NCBI GenBank assembly: GCA_036881885.1
Contig: JBAJNL010000009.1
Location: 1-35,742, forward strand
Source: JBAJNL01 sp036881885
GTDB lineage: Bacteria > Pseudomonadota > Alphaproteobacteria > Holosporales > Hepatobacteraceae
Length of the DNA stretch: 35,742 nucleotides
Reading direction: 5' to 3'
The notes under the pieces were generated by a model. The model was not told the origin of the DNA, ran no database searches, and saw only the letters and a list, made by a program, of their open reading frames with translations. Each line of letters starts with the position of its first letter. Position 1 is the stretch's first letter. Below are positions 17,110-23,395 of this stretch, piece after piece. Both the position numbers and the translations under genes were made by a program.

Positions 17110-17412
17110 TCAAGAGCGCATGTGTGGTTTAAGCAGATGTTCTTCATAGCTGTGGGGCGTCAAAGGTGCGGCAGGCTCTGTTTCTTGTACGTAGTAAGAC
17201 AAATCATGTTTTTTAGCATAGGCAACCGCATCGGCTACATTCTGAAAAGTCAGCTTTACGGCTTGTCTTGCGTCTTTTTGTGTAACCCAATGCATGCGTG
17301 GATCAAGGTTGCCTTTGGGTGGAATGCAAAAGTGCATTTCCCACACTTCTTTGCCAAGGCGTGCAGATTGCATGGCAGATTTTGTGGGTCTTAAAATGAG
17401 AACATCGTGCAT
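17110..17412 (-). CDS. NDUFS4-like complex I accessory subunit
   Basis: The 100-residue product matches the ETC complex I subunit conserved region, the alphaproteobacterial counterpart of mitochondrial NDUFS4 (18 kDa). The opening VLILRPTKSAMQSARLGKE corresponds to the family's xIYxPxKxAMQSGR pattern. The DPRMHWVTQKDARQAVKLTF block is also matched, as is a final DAVAYAKKHDLSYYVQE. It would sit peripherally on NADH dehydrogenase at the cytoplasmic face. No nuo genes are in the window. Together with the NDUFAF7-like gene at 30.4 kb it supports alphaproteobacterial origin and aerobic respiration. It converges closely on the hydrolase gene, six bases apart. Confidence 0.88.
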   Translation of the reverse strand: MHDVLILRPTKSAMQSARLGKEVWEMHFCIPPKGNLDPRMHWVTQKDARQAVKLTFQNVADAVAYAKKHDLSYYVQETEPAAPLTPHSYEEHLLKPHMRS

Positions 17413-17452
17413 AACTTGGTGTCGCCAGAAAAAGCGTGTCTTTTTTACTTGT

Positions 17453-17469
17453 TTTGCTAGAATAGCAAA
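17453..17469. promoter_or_regulatory. Inverted repeat over the likely gmk -10 box
   Basis: A perfect 7-bp inverted repeat, TTTGCTA-GAA-TAGCAAA, lies between the NDUFS4-like gene and gmk. A TAGAAT -10-like hexamer (17458-17463) sits inside it, although no good -35 box lies at the correct distance. It may be an operator. Being only 17 bases long, chance cannot be excluded. Confidence 0.35.
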
Positions 17470-17495
17470 GAAAGATTGAGGAGTGATTAGCCAGC

Positions 17496-18092
17496 GTGTT
17501 TCCTGTGACTAACTTATTGTTAATTTTGTCTTCTCCGTCGGGCGCTGGTAAAACAACGTTGAGCCAACAGCTTTTGGCCCACGACAGTCAAATCAAGCTC
17601 TCTATTTCGGCTACAACACGTCCCAAGCGTCAAGGAGAAGTTGACGGCAAAGATTATCTTTTTTTGTCTGAAGAAAAGTTTCAACAGGACATGAAAGAAG
17701 GTGCGTTCCTAGAGACCGCTCGTATTTTTGACGCCTTTTATGGCACGCCTAAAAAGCCCGTTAATGCCCTTTTAGAGCAAGGCATGGATGTGCTGTTTGA
17801 CGTTAATTGGCAAGGCGCTGATGCTATTACCGAGGCTTGTCCGGGGCGCTGTGTGCGTGTTTTTATTTTACCACCTTCTCTTGAGGTGCTTGAAGAGCGC
17901 TTGCGCGCGCGCGCGTTGGATGCGCCAGAGGTGATTGAAAAAAGGCTTTTAGAGGCTGAAAAAGAAATCGCGCGGTGGCCAACCTATGATTACATCATCA
18001 TTAATGACGATCTGAATGAAGCACTGGGTGATCTAACAGCCATTGTGCGTGCTGAAAGGTTGAAGGCGCAGCGTTTTCATGCGCACGCTTAG
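17496..18092 (+). CDS. gmk: Guanylate kinase
   Basis: Gmk phosphorylates GMP to GDP using ATP, essential for GTP and dGTP supply. The 198-residue protein has the P-loop SSPSGAGKTT near the N terminus. The GMP-binding segment SISATTRPKRQGEVDGKDYLFL is present, followed by FLETARIFDAFYGTP and VLFDVNWQGA. The LID-type arginines are in RLRARALDAPEVIEKRL. The GTG start at 17496 is preceded by GAGGAG at 17478-17483, twelve bases away, slightly long. A second in-frame GTG at 17505 is a minor alternative. In many gammaproteobacteria rpoZ follows gmk; here rpoZ is far away beside rpmJ and rho. Confidence 0.97.
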   Translation: MFPVTNLLLILSSPSGAGKTTLSQQLLAHDSQIKLSISATTRPKRQGEVDGKDYLFLSEEKFQQDMKEGAFLETARIFDAFYGTPKKPVNALLEQGMDVLFDVNWQGADAITEACPGRCVRVFILPPSLEVLEERLRARALDAPEVIEKRLLEAEKEIARWPTYDYIIINDDLNEALGDLTAIVRAERLKAQRFHAHA

Positions 18093-18176
18093 CGTGTGAC
18101 CCCCAAAAGCGCACTTCGGTGATCGGTGGTTTTTTCCGCAAAGCGTTTGTGTGTGTTTTTTCTTCGAAAGGCGGTC

Positions 18177-18205
18177 TTGTGCCAGGCTTTTGGTTTTGGT
18201 ATAAG
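18177..18205 (+). promoter_or_regulatory. Predicted sigma70 promoter for rpmI-rplT
   Basis: A -35 box TTGTGC (18177-18182) and a -10 box TATAAG (18200-18205) are spaced exactly 17 bases apart. Transcription would start near 18212, leaving a leader of under 40 bases before rpmI. That short leader leaves no space for an E. coli-like L20 pseudoknot upstream of rpmI, and infC is not adjacent. Confidence 0.55.
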
Positions 18206-18248
18206 TAAGGTTCATGTTGTTTTTGAAGGCCGAGGAAAGGCATCAAGC

Positions 18249-18455
18249 GTGTCAAAGTTAAAGACAAAGAGTGGTGTAAAAAAGCGCTTCCGTTTAACCA
18301 AAACGGGCAAAGTTCTCATGGGGCAAACCGGCAAGCGTCATGGTATGCGCAAAAGATCGCCTGAAATGCGGCGCACTGCCCGCGGGTCAACATTGATGAA
18401 GGACTGTGATGCAGCTTTTGTAAAAAAGCATTTTATGCCTTACGGCGCGAGTTGA
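18249..18455 (+). CDS. rpmI: 50S ribosomal protein L35
   Basis: L35 is a small basic protein of the large subunit. The product, 68 residues, opens SKLKTKSGVKKRFRLTKTGK and contains the conserved HGMRKRSPEMRR-like and FVKKHFMPYG segments. The open frame extends 41 codons upstream, but that part is not L35-like. The start is the GTG at 18249, decided by a strong Shine-Dalgarno GAGGAAAGG (18232-18240) eight bases before it. rplT follows 17 bases after the stop, the classic L35-L20 pair. The third member of the usual operon, infC, is missing here. Confidence 0.96.
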   Translation: MSKLKTKSGVKKRFRLTKTGKVLMGQTGKRHGMRKRSPEMRRTARGSTLMKDCDAAFVKKHFMPYGAS

Positions 18456-18472
18456 GAAAAGGGTAAGAGAAA

Positions 18473-18829
18473 ATGGCTAGAGTGAAGCGTGGCGTGACGT
18501 CTCGTGCACGTCATAAAAAAGTAATTAAGCGTGCAAAAGGCTATCAAGGTCGCTCAAAAAATTGCTATCGCTTGGCTTTGCAACGTGTGGAAAAAGCACT
18601 TTTGTATGCTTACCGTGACAGGCGCACCAAAAAACGCGATTTTCGGGGTTTGTGGATTCAACGCATTAATGCGGCGGCCCGTCTTGGTGGTTTGACTTAC
18701 TCGCAATTTATGGGTGGCATGAAAAAACTGGGGATCGAGCTTGATCGCAAAGTGCTTGCTGATCTTGCTGCACGAGAGCCCAGCGCCTTTTCAGCATTGC
18801 TGACCAACGTTAAAGCTGCACTTGCATAA
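18473..18829 (+). CDS. rplT: 50S ribosomal protein L20
   Basis: L20 binds 23S rRNA early in assembly of the large subunit. The 118-residue product has the standard family pattern: ARVKRGVTSRARHKKVIKRA at the start, then GYQGRSKNCYRLALQRVEKAL and YRDRRTKKRDFRGLWIQRINAA. The globular C-terminal part contains YSQFMGGMKKLGIELDRKVL. The ATG at 18473 is preceded by AGAG at a suitable distance. It is downstream of rpmI in the same operon, with ftsB following after six bases. In other bacteria L20 represses its own operon by binding mRNA; the needed structure was not identified here. Confidence 0.98.
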   Translation: MARVKRGVTSRARHKKVIKRAKGYQGRSKNCYRLALQRVEKALLYAYRDRRTKKRDFRGLWIQRINAAARLGGLTYSQFMGGMKKLGIELDRKVLADLAAREPSAFSALLTNVKAALA

Positions 18830-18835
18830 CGCGTA

Positions 18836-19165
18836 ATGTTTGGGCGTTTGCGGGGTCGTTTTTACACGCGACGCGCGGCGCTTTTACGCTTTGGTGTTGT
18901 GGTTGTATGGTTTTTAGCCCTTCTTTATATTGCCTATTATCTGCTTAAGGGAGACCTGGGTCTTGAAGCGCTTGCGCGTTTAACGCAGCGCGCGACCCTT
19001 TTGCAGCAACAAAGCGAGCGCCTTGAGGCGCGGCATCAAGACCTTACACGCAAAACCCGTCTTTTAAAAACACCCATTGATCAAGATATGCTAGAAGAAC
19101 AGGTTAAGCTTGTTTTGGGGTATGTTGGGCCAGATGAAAGAGCTGTGATCGATACGGCCCGCTAA
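18836..19165 (+). CDS. ftsB: FtsB/DivIC-family septum formation protein
   Basis: A small bitopic division protein of 109 residues that would join FtsL and FtsQ at the septum. It has a short basic cytoplasmic tail (1-17), a single membrane helix (about 18-37, FGVVVVWFLALLYIAYYLL) and a periplasmic coiled coil (about 45-82) rich in Leu, Gln, Glu and Arg. The end is a conserved-looking DQDMLEEQVKLVLGYVGPDERAV, matching the FtsB/DivIC pattern of alphaproteobacteria. It starts six bases after the rplT stop. Usual neighbours in other alphas are eno or pdhA, not seen here. The family assignment rests on topology and C-terminal pattern. Confidence 0.87.
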   Translation: MFGRLRGRFYTRRAALLRFGVVVVWFLALLYIAYYLLKGDLGLEALARLTQRATLLQQQSERLEARHQDLTRKTRLLKTPIDQDMLEEQVKLVLGYVGPDERAVIDTAR

Positions 19166-19210
19166 GGGTGCGTATTTGACAGTGTGTTTTGGCGTCAGTT
19201 TGCTTTTTTC

Positions 19211-19861
19211 TTAAAAGGAAACGACAGGACCAAAGATGTCTTCAAGCTCTTTTTGGCCCAAGGCGTGTACGTTGCCCACATCGCGCAAGTGTGGCGTGTT
19301 GCTCAGAGAAAGTTGTTTAAGGTGACCTTTGAGGCTTCTAAACTGAATGGGCAAGCAAGAAAGTTTGTTGCCACTTAAGTGAAGCGTTTTAAGATGTGTC
19401 ATATGCGCCATGTTTTGGGGCACATGTGACAATTGATTGTAAGATAAAGAGAGATAGCGCAGTTTTGTCAGATAAGGCAGGCTTTGTGGCAGTTCTGTCA
19501 GTTGGTTATGATCTAAAAAAAGAAATTCTAATGCTGGCAGCTGTGCAATAGCATCAGGCAGTGTGCTGATATTGTTGTTGTCCAATCCTAGAATCTTTAC
19601 ATTGGGTGTTTGCGTGACAATCCAAAGCGGCATTTGATTGAGGTGACAGCCATCCATGTGTAGTTCTGTGACCGTGAGAGGATCAATGTTGTCGGCGCTT
19701 AAATAGCTTTTGACGGATAGCCAGTCACTAGCGTTGACACCTTGAACATTTAAATGAATTGTGATCGCCAAAAGAGGCCACGACCAACATAAGATGGGTG
19801 CCAACCACAAGAGGCTGTGGTACAAATATTCGCTGTGTGCGCTTCTTTTTAGACAGCCCAT
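19211..19861 (-). CDS. Exported leucine-rich-repeat protein (216 aa), paralogue of the upstream gene
   Basis: An exported LRR protein. The N terminus has a hydrophobic segment (about 16-33) acting as signal peptide or anchor. An N-cap region with DPLTVTELHMDGCHLNQMPLWI follows, then about five LRR units of the bacterial type (LxxLxLxxNxLxxLP). The C-terminal cap ends GQKELEDIFGPVVSF. No enzymatic E3-ligase or other domain is attached. The start (ATG, 19861) overlaps the end of the longer upstream paralogue by 13 bases, so the two form one operon with translational coupling. Both N-cap and C-cap match that paralogue, pointing to tandem duplication. LRR proteins with signals often serve host interaction; here that is inference. 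Confidence 0.85.
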   Translation of the reverse strand: MGCLKRSAHSEYLYHSLLWLAPILCWSWPLLAITIHLNVQGVNASDWLSVKSYLSADNIDPLTVTELHMDGCHLNQMPLWIVTQTPNVKILGLDNNNISTLPDAIAQLPALEFLFLDHNQLTELPQSLPYLTKLRYLSLSYNQLSHVPQNMAHMTHLKTLHLSGNKLSCLPIQFRSLKGHLKQLSLSNTPHLRDVGNVHALGQKELEDIFGPVVSF

Positions 19862-20727
19862 AAAGGCTCCTCGCGTGAGAAATGGAGTCTGTCGCCAAAA
19901 ACATGTTGCAGCCCCTTAAACCCTAGGGATCCCTCTTTGTTGTCATCTGAGAGATGAGGGTTATTGTGCAGATCTAATGATAAAAGTGACGCTTTGAGTT
20001 TGGTGACACTTGAGGGAAGGTGGCGAAAGGCATTATCCTTTAAAAAAAGGTGTTGTAAGTGTTGCAGGCCTCCGACCTCTTTTGGAAGGCGGGCAAGGGC
20101 GTTTTCATTCAGGTAAAGATGTTCAAGTTTTGTGAGCTGCCCAATGCTTTGTGGGACGCTCTCTAAGGCATTGTTGCCCCAAAACAGTTTTTTTAAACGG
20201 CTTAAACGTTTAATTCGAGAAGGCATGATACGTAATTGGTTGCTGTAAAGGGAAAGAGAGGTCAGGTTATGTAACTGCCAAAATGAGTCTGGCAGGGCGT
20301 CAAGTTGATTGAAAGAGCCATTAAAAGAGTGCAGCGCCTGAAGGCGACCAAAATGCTGTGGCAGCTTTGTGAGTTGATTGCGGCTTAGGTCCAGTTTTTC
20401 TAGTTTTTGGAGTTTGTCTATATTGTCAGGTAGGTACTGAATATTATTGTTGTTAAGTGTTAAAACAGTCACATGTGGCATTTTATCTAGAATCCACAAA
20501 GGAAAACGCTTTAAAAAGCAATGTTGACAGTTCAGTTCTGTCACAAATTCGGGGTTGTCGATGTGTTGTGCCTCTAGATAAGCCTTTACATCAGGCCAGC
20601 GGCAGCGATCACCAGGCATCCAACGTAAATCAACCGAGACGGCACTTAATGTTGTACAGTGAAGTATCCAAAGCGTGAACAGCCATAAAAACGGTATAGT
20701 GCGCCCTGGGGTGTTTGTTTGATACAC
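19849..20727 (-). CDS. Exported leucine-rich-repeat protein (292 aa)
   Basis: The larger of two tandem LRR genes. A signal peptide (about 10-29, FLWLFTLWILHCTTLSA) leads into an N-cap with FVTELNCQHCFLKRFPLWIL. About eight LRR units follow with the LP-ended bacterial consensus. The final cap is KGLQHVFGDRLHF, parallel to KELEDIFGPVVSF in the shorter gene. The GTG start at 20727 is supported by GGGAGG six bases upstream. It reads away from psd, with a very AT-rich 236-base divergent region carrying repeated CTTTAAAG boxes. No lipobox and no second domain were seen. It could be an effector, adhesin or periplasmic scaffold. Confidence 0.87.
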   Translation of the reverse strand: MYQTNTPGRTIPFLWLFTLWILHCTTLSAVSVDLRWMPGDRCRWPDVKAYLEAQHIDNPEFVTELNCQHCFLKRFPLWILDKMPHVTVLTLNNNNIQYLPDNIDKLQKLEKLDLSRNQLTKLPQHFGRLQALHSFNGSFNQLDALPDSFWQLHNLTSLSLYSNQLRIMPSRIKRLSRLKKLFWGNNALESVPQSIGQLTKLEHLYLNENALARLPKEVGGLQHLQHLFLKDNAFRHLPSSVTKLKASLLSLDLHNNPHLSDDNKEGSLGFKGLQHVFGDRLHFSREEPLWAV

Positions 20728-20753
20728 GATCGACCTCCCAATGTGCTCATAAA

Positions 20754-20834
20754 ATATATTTGACTTTAAAGCACGTTATTTTTTAGTTTTTTTATATATT
20801 TTTGAACTTTAAAGTATTTTTTTGATTAAGGCAA
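20754..20834 (-). promoter_or_regulatory. Likely LRR operon promoter with two CTTTAAAG repeats
   Basis: On the minus strand TTGCCT (20829-20834) and TAAAGT (20806-20811) are 17 bases apart. Two similar boxes, with plus-strand reading ATATATT-TGACTTTAAAG (20754-20771) and ATATATT-TTTGAACTTTAAAG (20794-20814), have their palindromic cores 43 bases apart, about four helical turns. One core overlaps the -10 box. This is consistent with paired operator sites, but the AT-rich background weakens the case. Confidence 0.4.
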
Positions 20835-20963
20835 ATAAGGTATATTTTTTGTCAGTTATGACGTGTAACAACATAAAGTGCTTGTGATGTTGCAGAAGCG
20901 GCTTGTTTTTAGCAGCCCTTCGGGTATCCTTGTGGTGATTCTTTTTACACAAGGCGATAGGGT

Positions 20964-21623
20964 GTGTTTTCTTTTGGACCTTTAAAAGGGCGCTTGCACC
21001 CGGCAGGCTGGCCATTTGTTATTGGATTGATTGTTTGTACGTTGGTGGTGTGTTTAATAAATGCAGCGGCGGCTGTATTGATGGGGTTTATAACGCTTTG
21101 TTGTGCGGCGTTTTTTCGCGAGCCGCAACGTGTGGCGCCAAAAGAAGAAGACATCTTTGTAAGTCCTGCTGACGGCCTTTTGGTGAGCATTGAAAAAGCA
21201 ACACCACCGCAAGAGGTTGGCATGTATCAAGAGGGAGACTGGGTACGCTTAAGCATTTTTCTGAGCGTGTTTGATGTGCATGTGACCCGCATGCCGCAAA
21301 AAGGTCGTGTTTTGATGACAGCTTACCACAAGGGGCAGTTTTTGAATGCGTCGTTTGATAAGGCAAGTACGCTGAACGAGCGTAACTCTGTGGTGCTTGA
21401 AACGCCCAAAGAGACCATCATCGTGACACAAATTGCCGGTCTGATCGCGCGCCGTATTCAGTGTGAGGTGTCGATTGGTGATGAAGTGCAAACAGGCCAA
21501 ACCTTTGGCATTATTCGCTTTGGCAGCAGAGTTGACCTTTATGTGCCGGCCTCGGCAACATTATTGGTTCAAAAAGGACAGCGCATGGTGGGTGGCGAGA
21601 CGATTATGGCGCGCAGTCGTTAA
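20964..21623 (+). CDS. psd: Phosphatidylserine decarboxylase proenzyme
   Basis: Psd converts phosphatidylserine to phosphatidylethanolamine. This is the short proenzyme type of 219 residues, with N-terminal membrane segments (about 17-50). Family blocks are FFREPQR, SPADGLLV, LSIFLSVFDVHVTRMP and the self-cleavage site in RFGSRVD, between Gly187 and Ser188. The serine becomes the pyruvoyl group. The short type usually has GST or GSR at this site, so it should process. The GTG start at 20964 has AAGG at a nine-base distance. In many alphas pssA follows directly; here the next gene is an unrelated convergent PD-(D/E)XK gene, so the pair is split. Confidence 0.95.
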   Translation: MFSFGPLKGRLHPAGWPFVIGLIVCTLVVCLINAAAAVLMGFITLCCAAFFREPQRVAPKEEDIFVSPADGLLVSIEKATPPQEVGMYQEGDWVRLSIFLSVFDVHVTRMPQKGRVLMTAYHKGQFLNASFDKASTLNERNSVVLETPKETIIVTQIAGLIARRIQCEVSIGDEVQTGQTFGIIRFGSRVDLYVPASATLLVQKGQRMVGGETIMARSR

Positions 21624-21649
21624 AAATACCTTTGTGATGCAGAATATGG

Positions 21650-23161
21650 TTAAGAGGTGGTGGAATCAGGTTCAGCCGGGGGTTGAGCAGCTGGCGTTTC
21701 GGCCTCTTGTTGTTCAGCAGAGACAAGCTCTTTGAGTTGTGTCACTTGACTCTCACTCAAAAACTCTTTGGCCTGTTCAAACGTAATCATCTGCTGGCGA
21801 ATGAGCCGCGCTAAAGTGCTTAACTTTCCTTGCTCTTGCCCTTCCTCTCGTCCTTCCTTTCGACCTTGTTTCAGCCCTTCCTCTCGTCCTTCCTTTCGAC
21901 CTTGTTTCAGCCCTTCCTTTCGACCTTTTTTCAGCCCTCTTTTTTCTCCCCTGTCTTCTGCAATGAGGAATGTTGCACCATACACACGTTGCAGCTCTTG
22001 TGTTTCTGTTTTATAGGTTGTTCTGTCCTCTAGCTGCCATACTTTGTACTTCAGCGACTCAAACATCGATTTTACAAAGGGTTTTTGGTCTATATAAGGT
22101 TTCAGCGATTCTAAACGCTCGGCCGTAAAATCTTGCGCATGCCGCAAAATGCTTAAAAACCACTGCTGGTCTGTAAAGTTTTCAAAAAAGGTGGGGTCCC
22201 ACTCTTTTGTATTGCCATGCGGAAAAAGCTTGAGTGCTTTTTTGGCTCGCGGCAGCTCAATTTGAATCATGTGAAGATCATCAAGCGTTTGCTTTGAATG
22301 CTCGCACCGCACCTTATAGTGCTTGATAAACTGACCTTTAGGCAAAGGATTTTCTTGTGCACGTTCAAGTAAAAAATCTTTAGACCCCGGGGGCGCCTTG
22401 ATGCCTTTCGAAGCGTTTGAATCATAACCCACCACCTGCAACGCAATCACCGGCTTTAAGTGGCGGAACCAATCATCTTTTTTGTACTTTTTGCCCTTCA
22501 ACTGCCCACTATACGTGGCCGCCCAATAAAACACACAGCGTTCTTCAAAAAAGGTGCGTCGTGCCGTTTGCATCTCAATAATATAGTGCTTGCCATCTTT
22601 TGTTTTGGCATGAAAGTCCATAAAAACCTGCGGCTCACCTGAAAAGGGCAGTTCAGGAATCGCCACAGACGCTTTTTCAATTTCCGCAACGCCAACTTTG
22701 CATTCAGGCACAAACAGCTCAAGAAACTTCACCAAAACAATTTTATCATCCATCAATTTTTTAAAGCTGATATCACGCCTGGCATCGGCATGAATTTGGC
22801 CTTCGGGTAGCGCCAGCACCTCGCTCATTACCGGCTCACTGCGAGCACTTTGGTTGCTTGCATCGCTTTTTTGACTATCTGTTGGTGACGCAGAGCTGGC
22901 CTTTGGCTGTTTGCCTTTGTCGGGCGTTTGTGTGTCAGGGTTAAGGCGTCTTTTTTTGTTCTCTGGCTGCTGCACCGCCCCTTTGGGGGCAGGGCCTACA
23001 TCCTCATCGCTTCTTTTGCGTTTCAGCGTGGGGGCTGCACTGGCTTCATCGCTGGCCTTGTCATCACCGGGTCCTGGCGCCCACAAATCACCTGAGCCAC
23101 ACAAAGCCAGTAAAAAGCAGGCAATATAATTCAGTTGTTTTTGACGAAAGCGACGCATCAT
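21650..23161 (-). CDS. Exported PD-(D/E)XK (Rpn/PDDEXK_2-type) protein with basic NLS-like clusters
   Basis: A 503-residue protein built from parts not usually combined. Residues 1-28 are a Sec signal peptide (core YIACFLLALCGS, end LWAP). Residues 29-115 are disordered and contain two basic clusters, KRKR (47-50) and KKRR (69-72). A PD-(D/E)XK domain of the Rpn/transposase-like family follows, with DISFKKLM (130-137), Asp182 in FMDF, and Glu196-x-Gln198 in YIIEMQ. A shared block MIQIELPR comes later. The C terminus has Gly/Lys/Arg/Glu repeats usual for this family. ATG at 23161 has AAAGG eight bases upstream. Rpn-like proteins are normally cytoplasmic; the signal peptide is the oddity. Nuclease activity is inferred. 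Confidence 0.82.
   Translation of the reverse strand: MMRRFRQKQLNYIACFLLALCGSGDLWAPGPGDDKASDEASAAPTLKRKRSDEDVGPAPKGAVQQPENKKRRLNPDTQTPDKGKQPKASSASPTDSQKSDASNQSARSEPVMSEVLALPEGQIHADARRDISFKKLMDDKIVLVKFLELFVPECKVGVAEIEKASVAIPELPFSGEPQVFMDFHAKTKDGKHYIIEMQTARRTFFEERCVFYWAATYSGQLKGKKYKKDDWFRHLKPVIALQVVGYDSNASKGIKAPPGSKDFLLERAQENPLPKGQFIKHYKVRCEHSKQTLDDLHMIQIELPRAKKALKLFPHGNTKEWDPTFFENFTDQQWFLSILRHAQDFTAERLESLKPYIDQKPFVKSMFESLKYKVWQLEDRTTYKTETQELQRVYGATFLIAEDRGEKRGLKKGRKEGLKQGRKEGREEGLKQGRKEGREEGQEQGKLSTLARLIRQQMITFEQAKEFLSESQVTQLKELVSAEQQEAETPAAQPPAEPDSTTS
21841..21936. repeat. 36-bp perfect tandem duplication plus partial third copy
   Basis: Inside the first PD-(D/E)XK gene, a 36-base unit occurs twice without mismatch (21841-21876 and 21877-21912). 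A 24-base degenerate piece follows (21913-21936). It encodes the Gly-Arg-Lys-Glu-Gly repeats of the C terminus. In-frame length preserves the reading frame, and the perfect identity suggests recent slippage. Confidence 0.9.
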
Positions 23162-23174
23162 CCCGTTGACCTTT

Positions 23175-23201
23175 CAATTGATTGCTCAAATAAATCAATT
23201 G
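23175..23201. promoter_or_regulatory. Inverted repeat, probable operator of first PD-(D/E)XK gene
   Basis: A perfect 9-bp inverted repeat, CAATTGATT and AATCAATTG, with a 9-base spacer. It begins two bases past the predicted -10 box and so covers the expected transcription start. Its core half-site ATTGAT/ATCAAT is repeated at the corresponding place of the second PD-(D/E)XK gene. Confidence 0.55.
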
Positions 23202-23237
23202 TTTATTAAGTCAAAAGATAAAATGTGTCAATAAAAA
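23192..23237 (-). promoter_or_regulatory. Promoter of first PD-(D/E)XK gene (46-nt shared element)
   Basis: On the minus strand TTTTTATTGACA contains a consensus -35 box (23226-23231). A 17-base spacer, the -10 box TAATAA (23203-23208), three bases and ATTGATTT follow. The same architecture and spacings recur before the second PD-(D/E)XK gene at 29401-29446; 33 of 46 positions are identical by my count. Confidence 0.65.
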
Positions 23238-23287
23238 GAATAAGATAAATGTAAAGTTTTTTGGATGTGTTCGCTGCTTGCATGTGG

Positions 23288-23365
23288 ATCGCGCGGGGCT
23301 AAAGCCTTCGCGATGACGGCTAGATTGTCATTGCGAGGAGGAAACTTAGTTTCCGACGCGGCAAT
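23288..23365. repeat. Pair of REP-like palindromes
   Basis: Two adjacent hairpins lie between the first PD-(D/E)XK gene and phaC. The first (23288-23314) pairs ATCGCG with CGCGAT around GGCT/AGCC. The second (23330-23365) pairs ATTGC with GCAAT around a perfect GGAAACT-T-AGTTTCC core. The phrase GTCATTGCGAGGAG with GACGCGGCAATCC belongs to a dispersed repeat type known from many bacterial genomes, including Rickettsiales. No second copy was seen in this window. Confidence 0.7.
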
Positions 23366-23395
23366 CCAGTGTGCCTTGGCCGCCGAGTGCGTCGT

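Noticed and set aside
21841..21936. CRISPR-like direct repeats
   Set aside because: The repeats are directly adjacent with no spacers and encode an in-frame amino-acid repeat.
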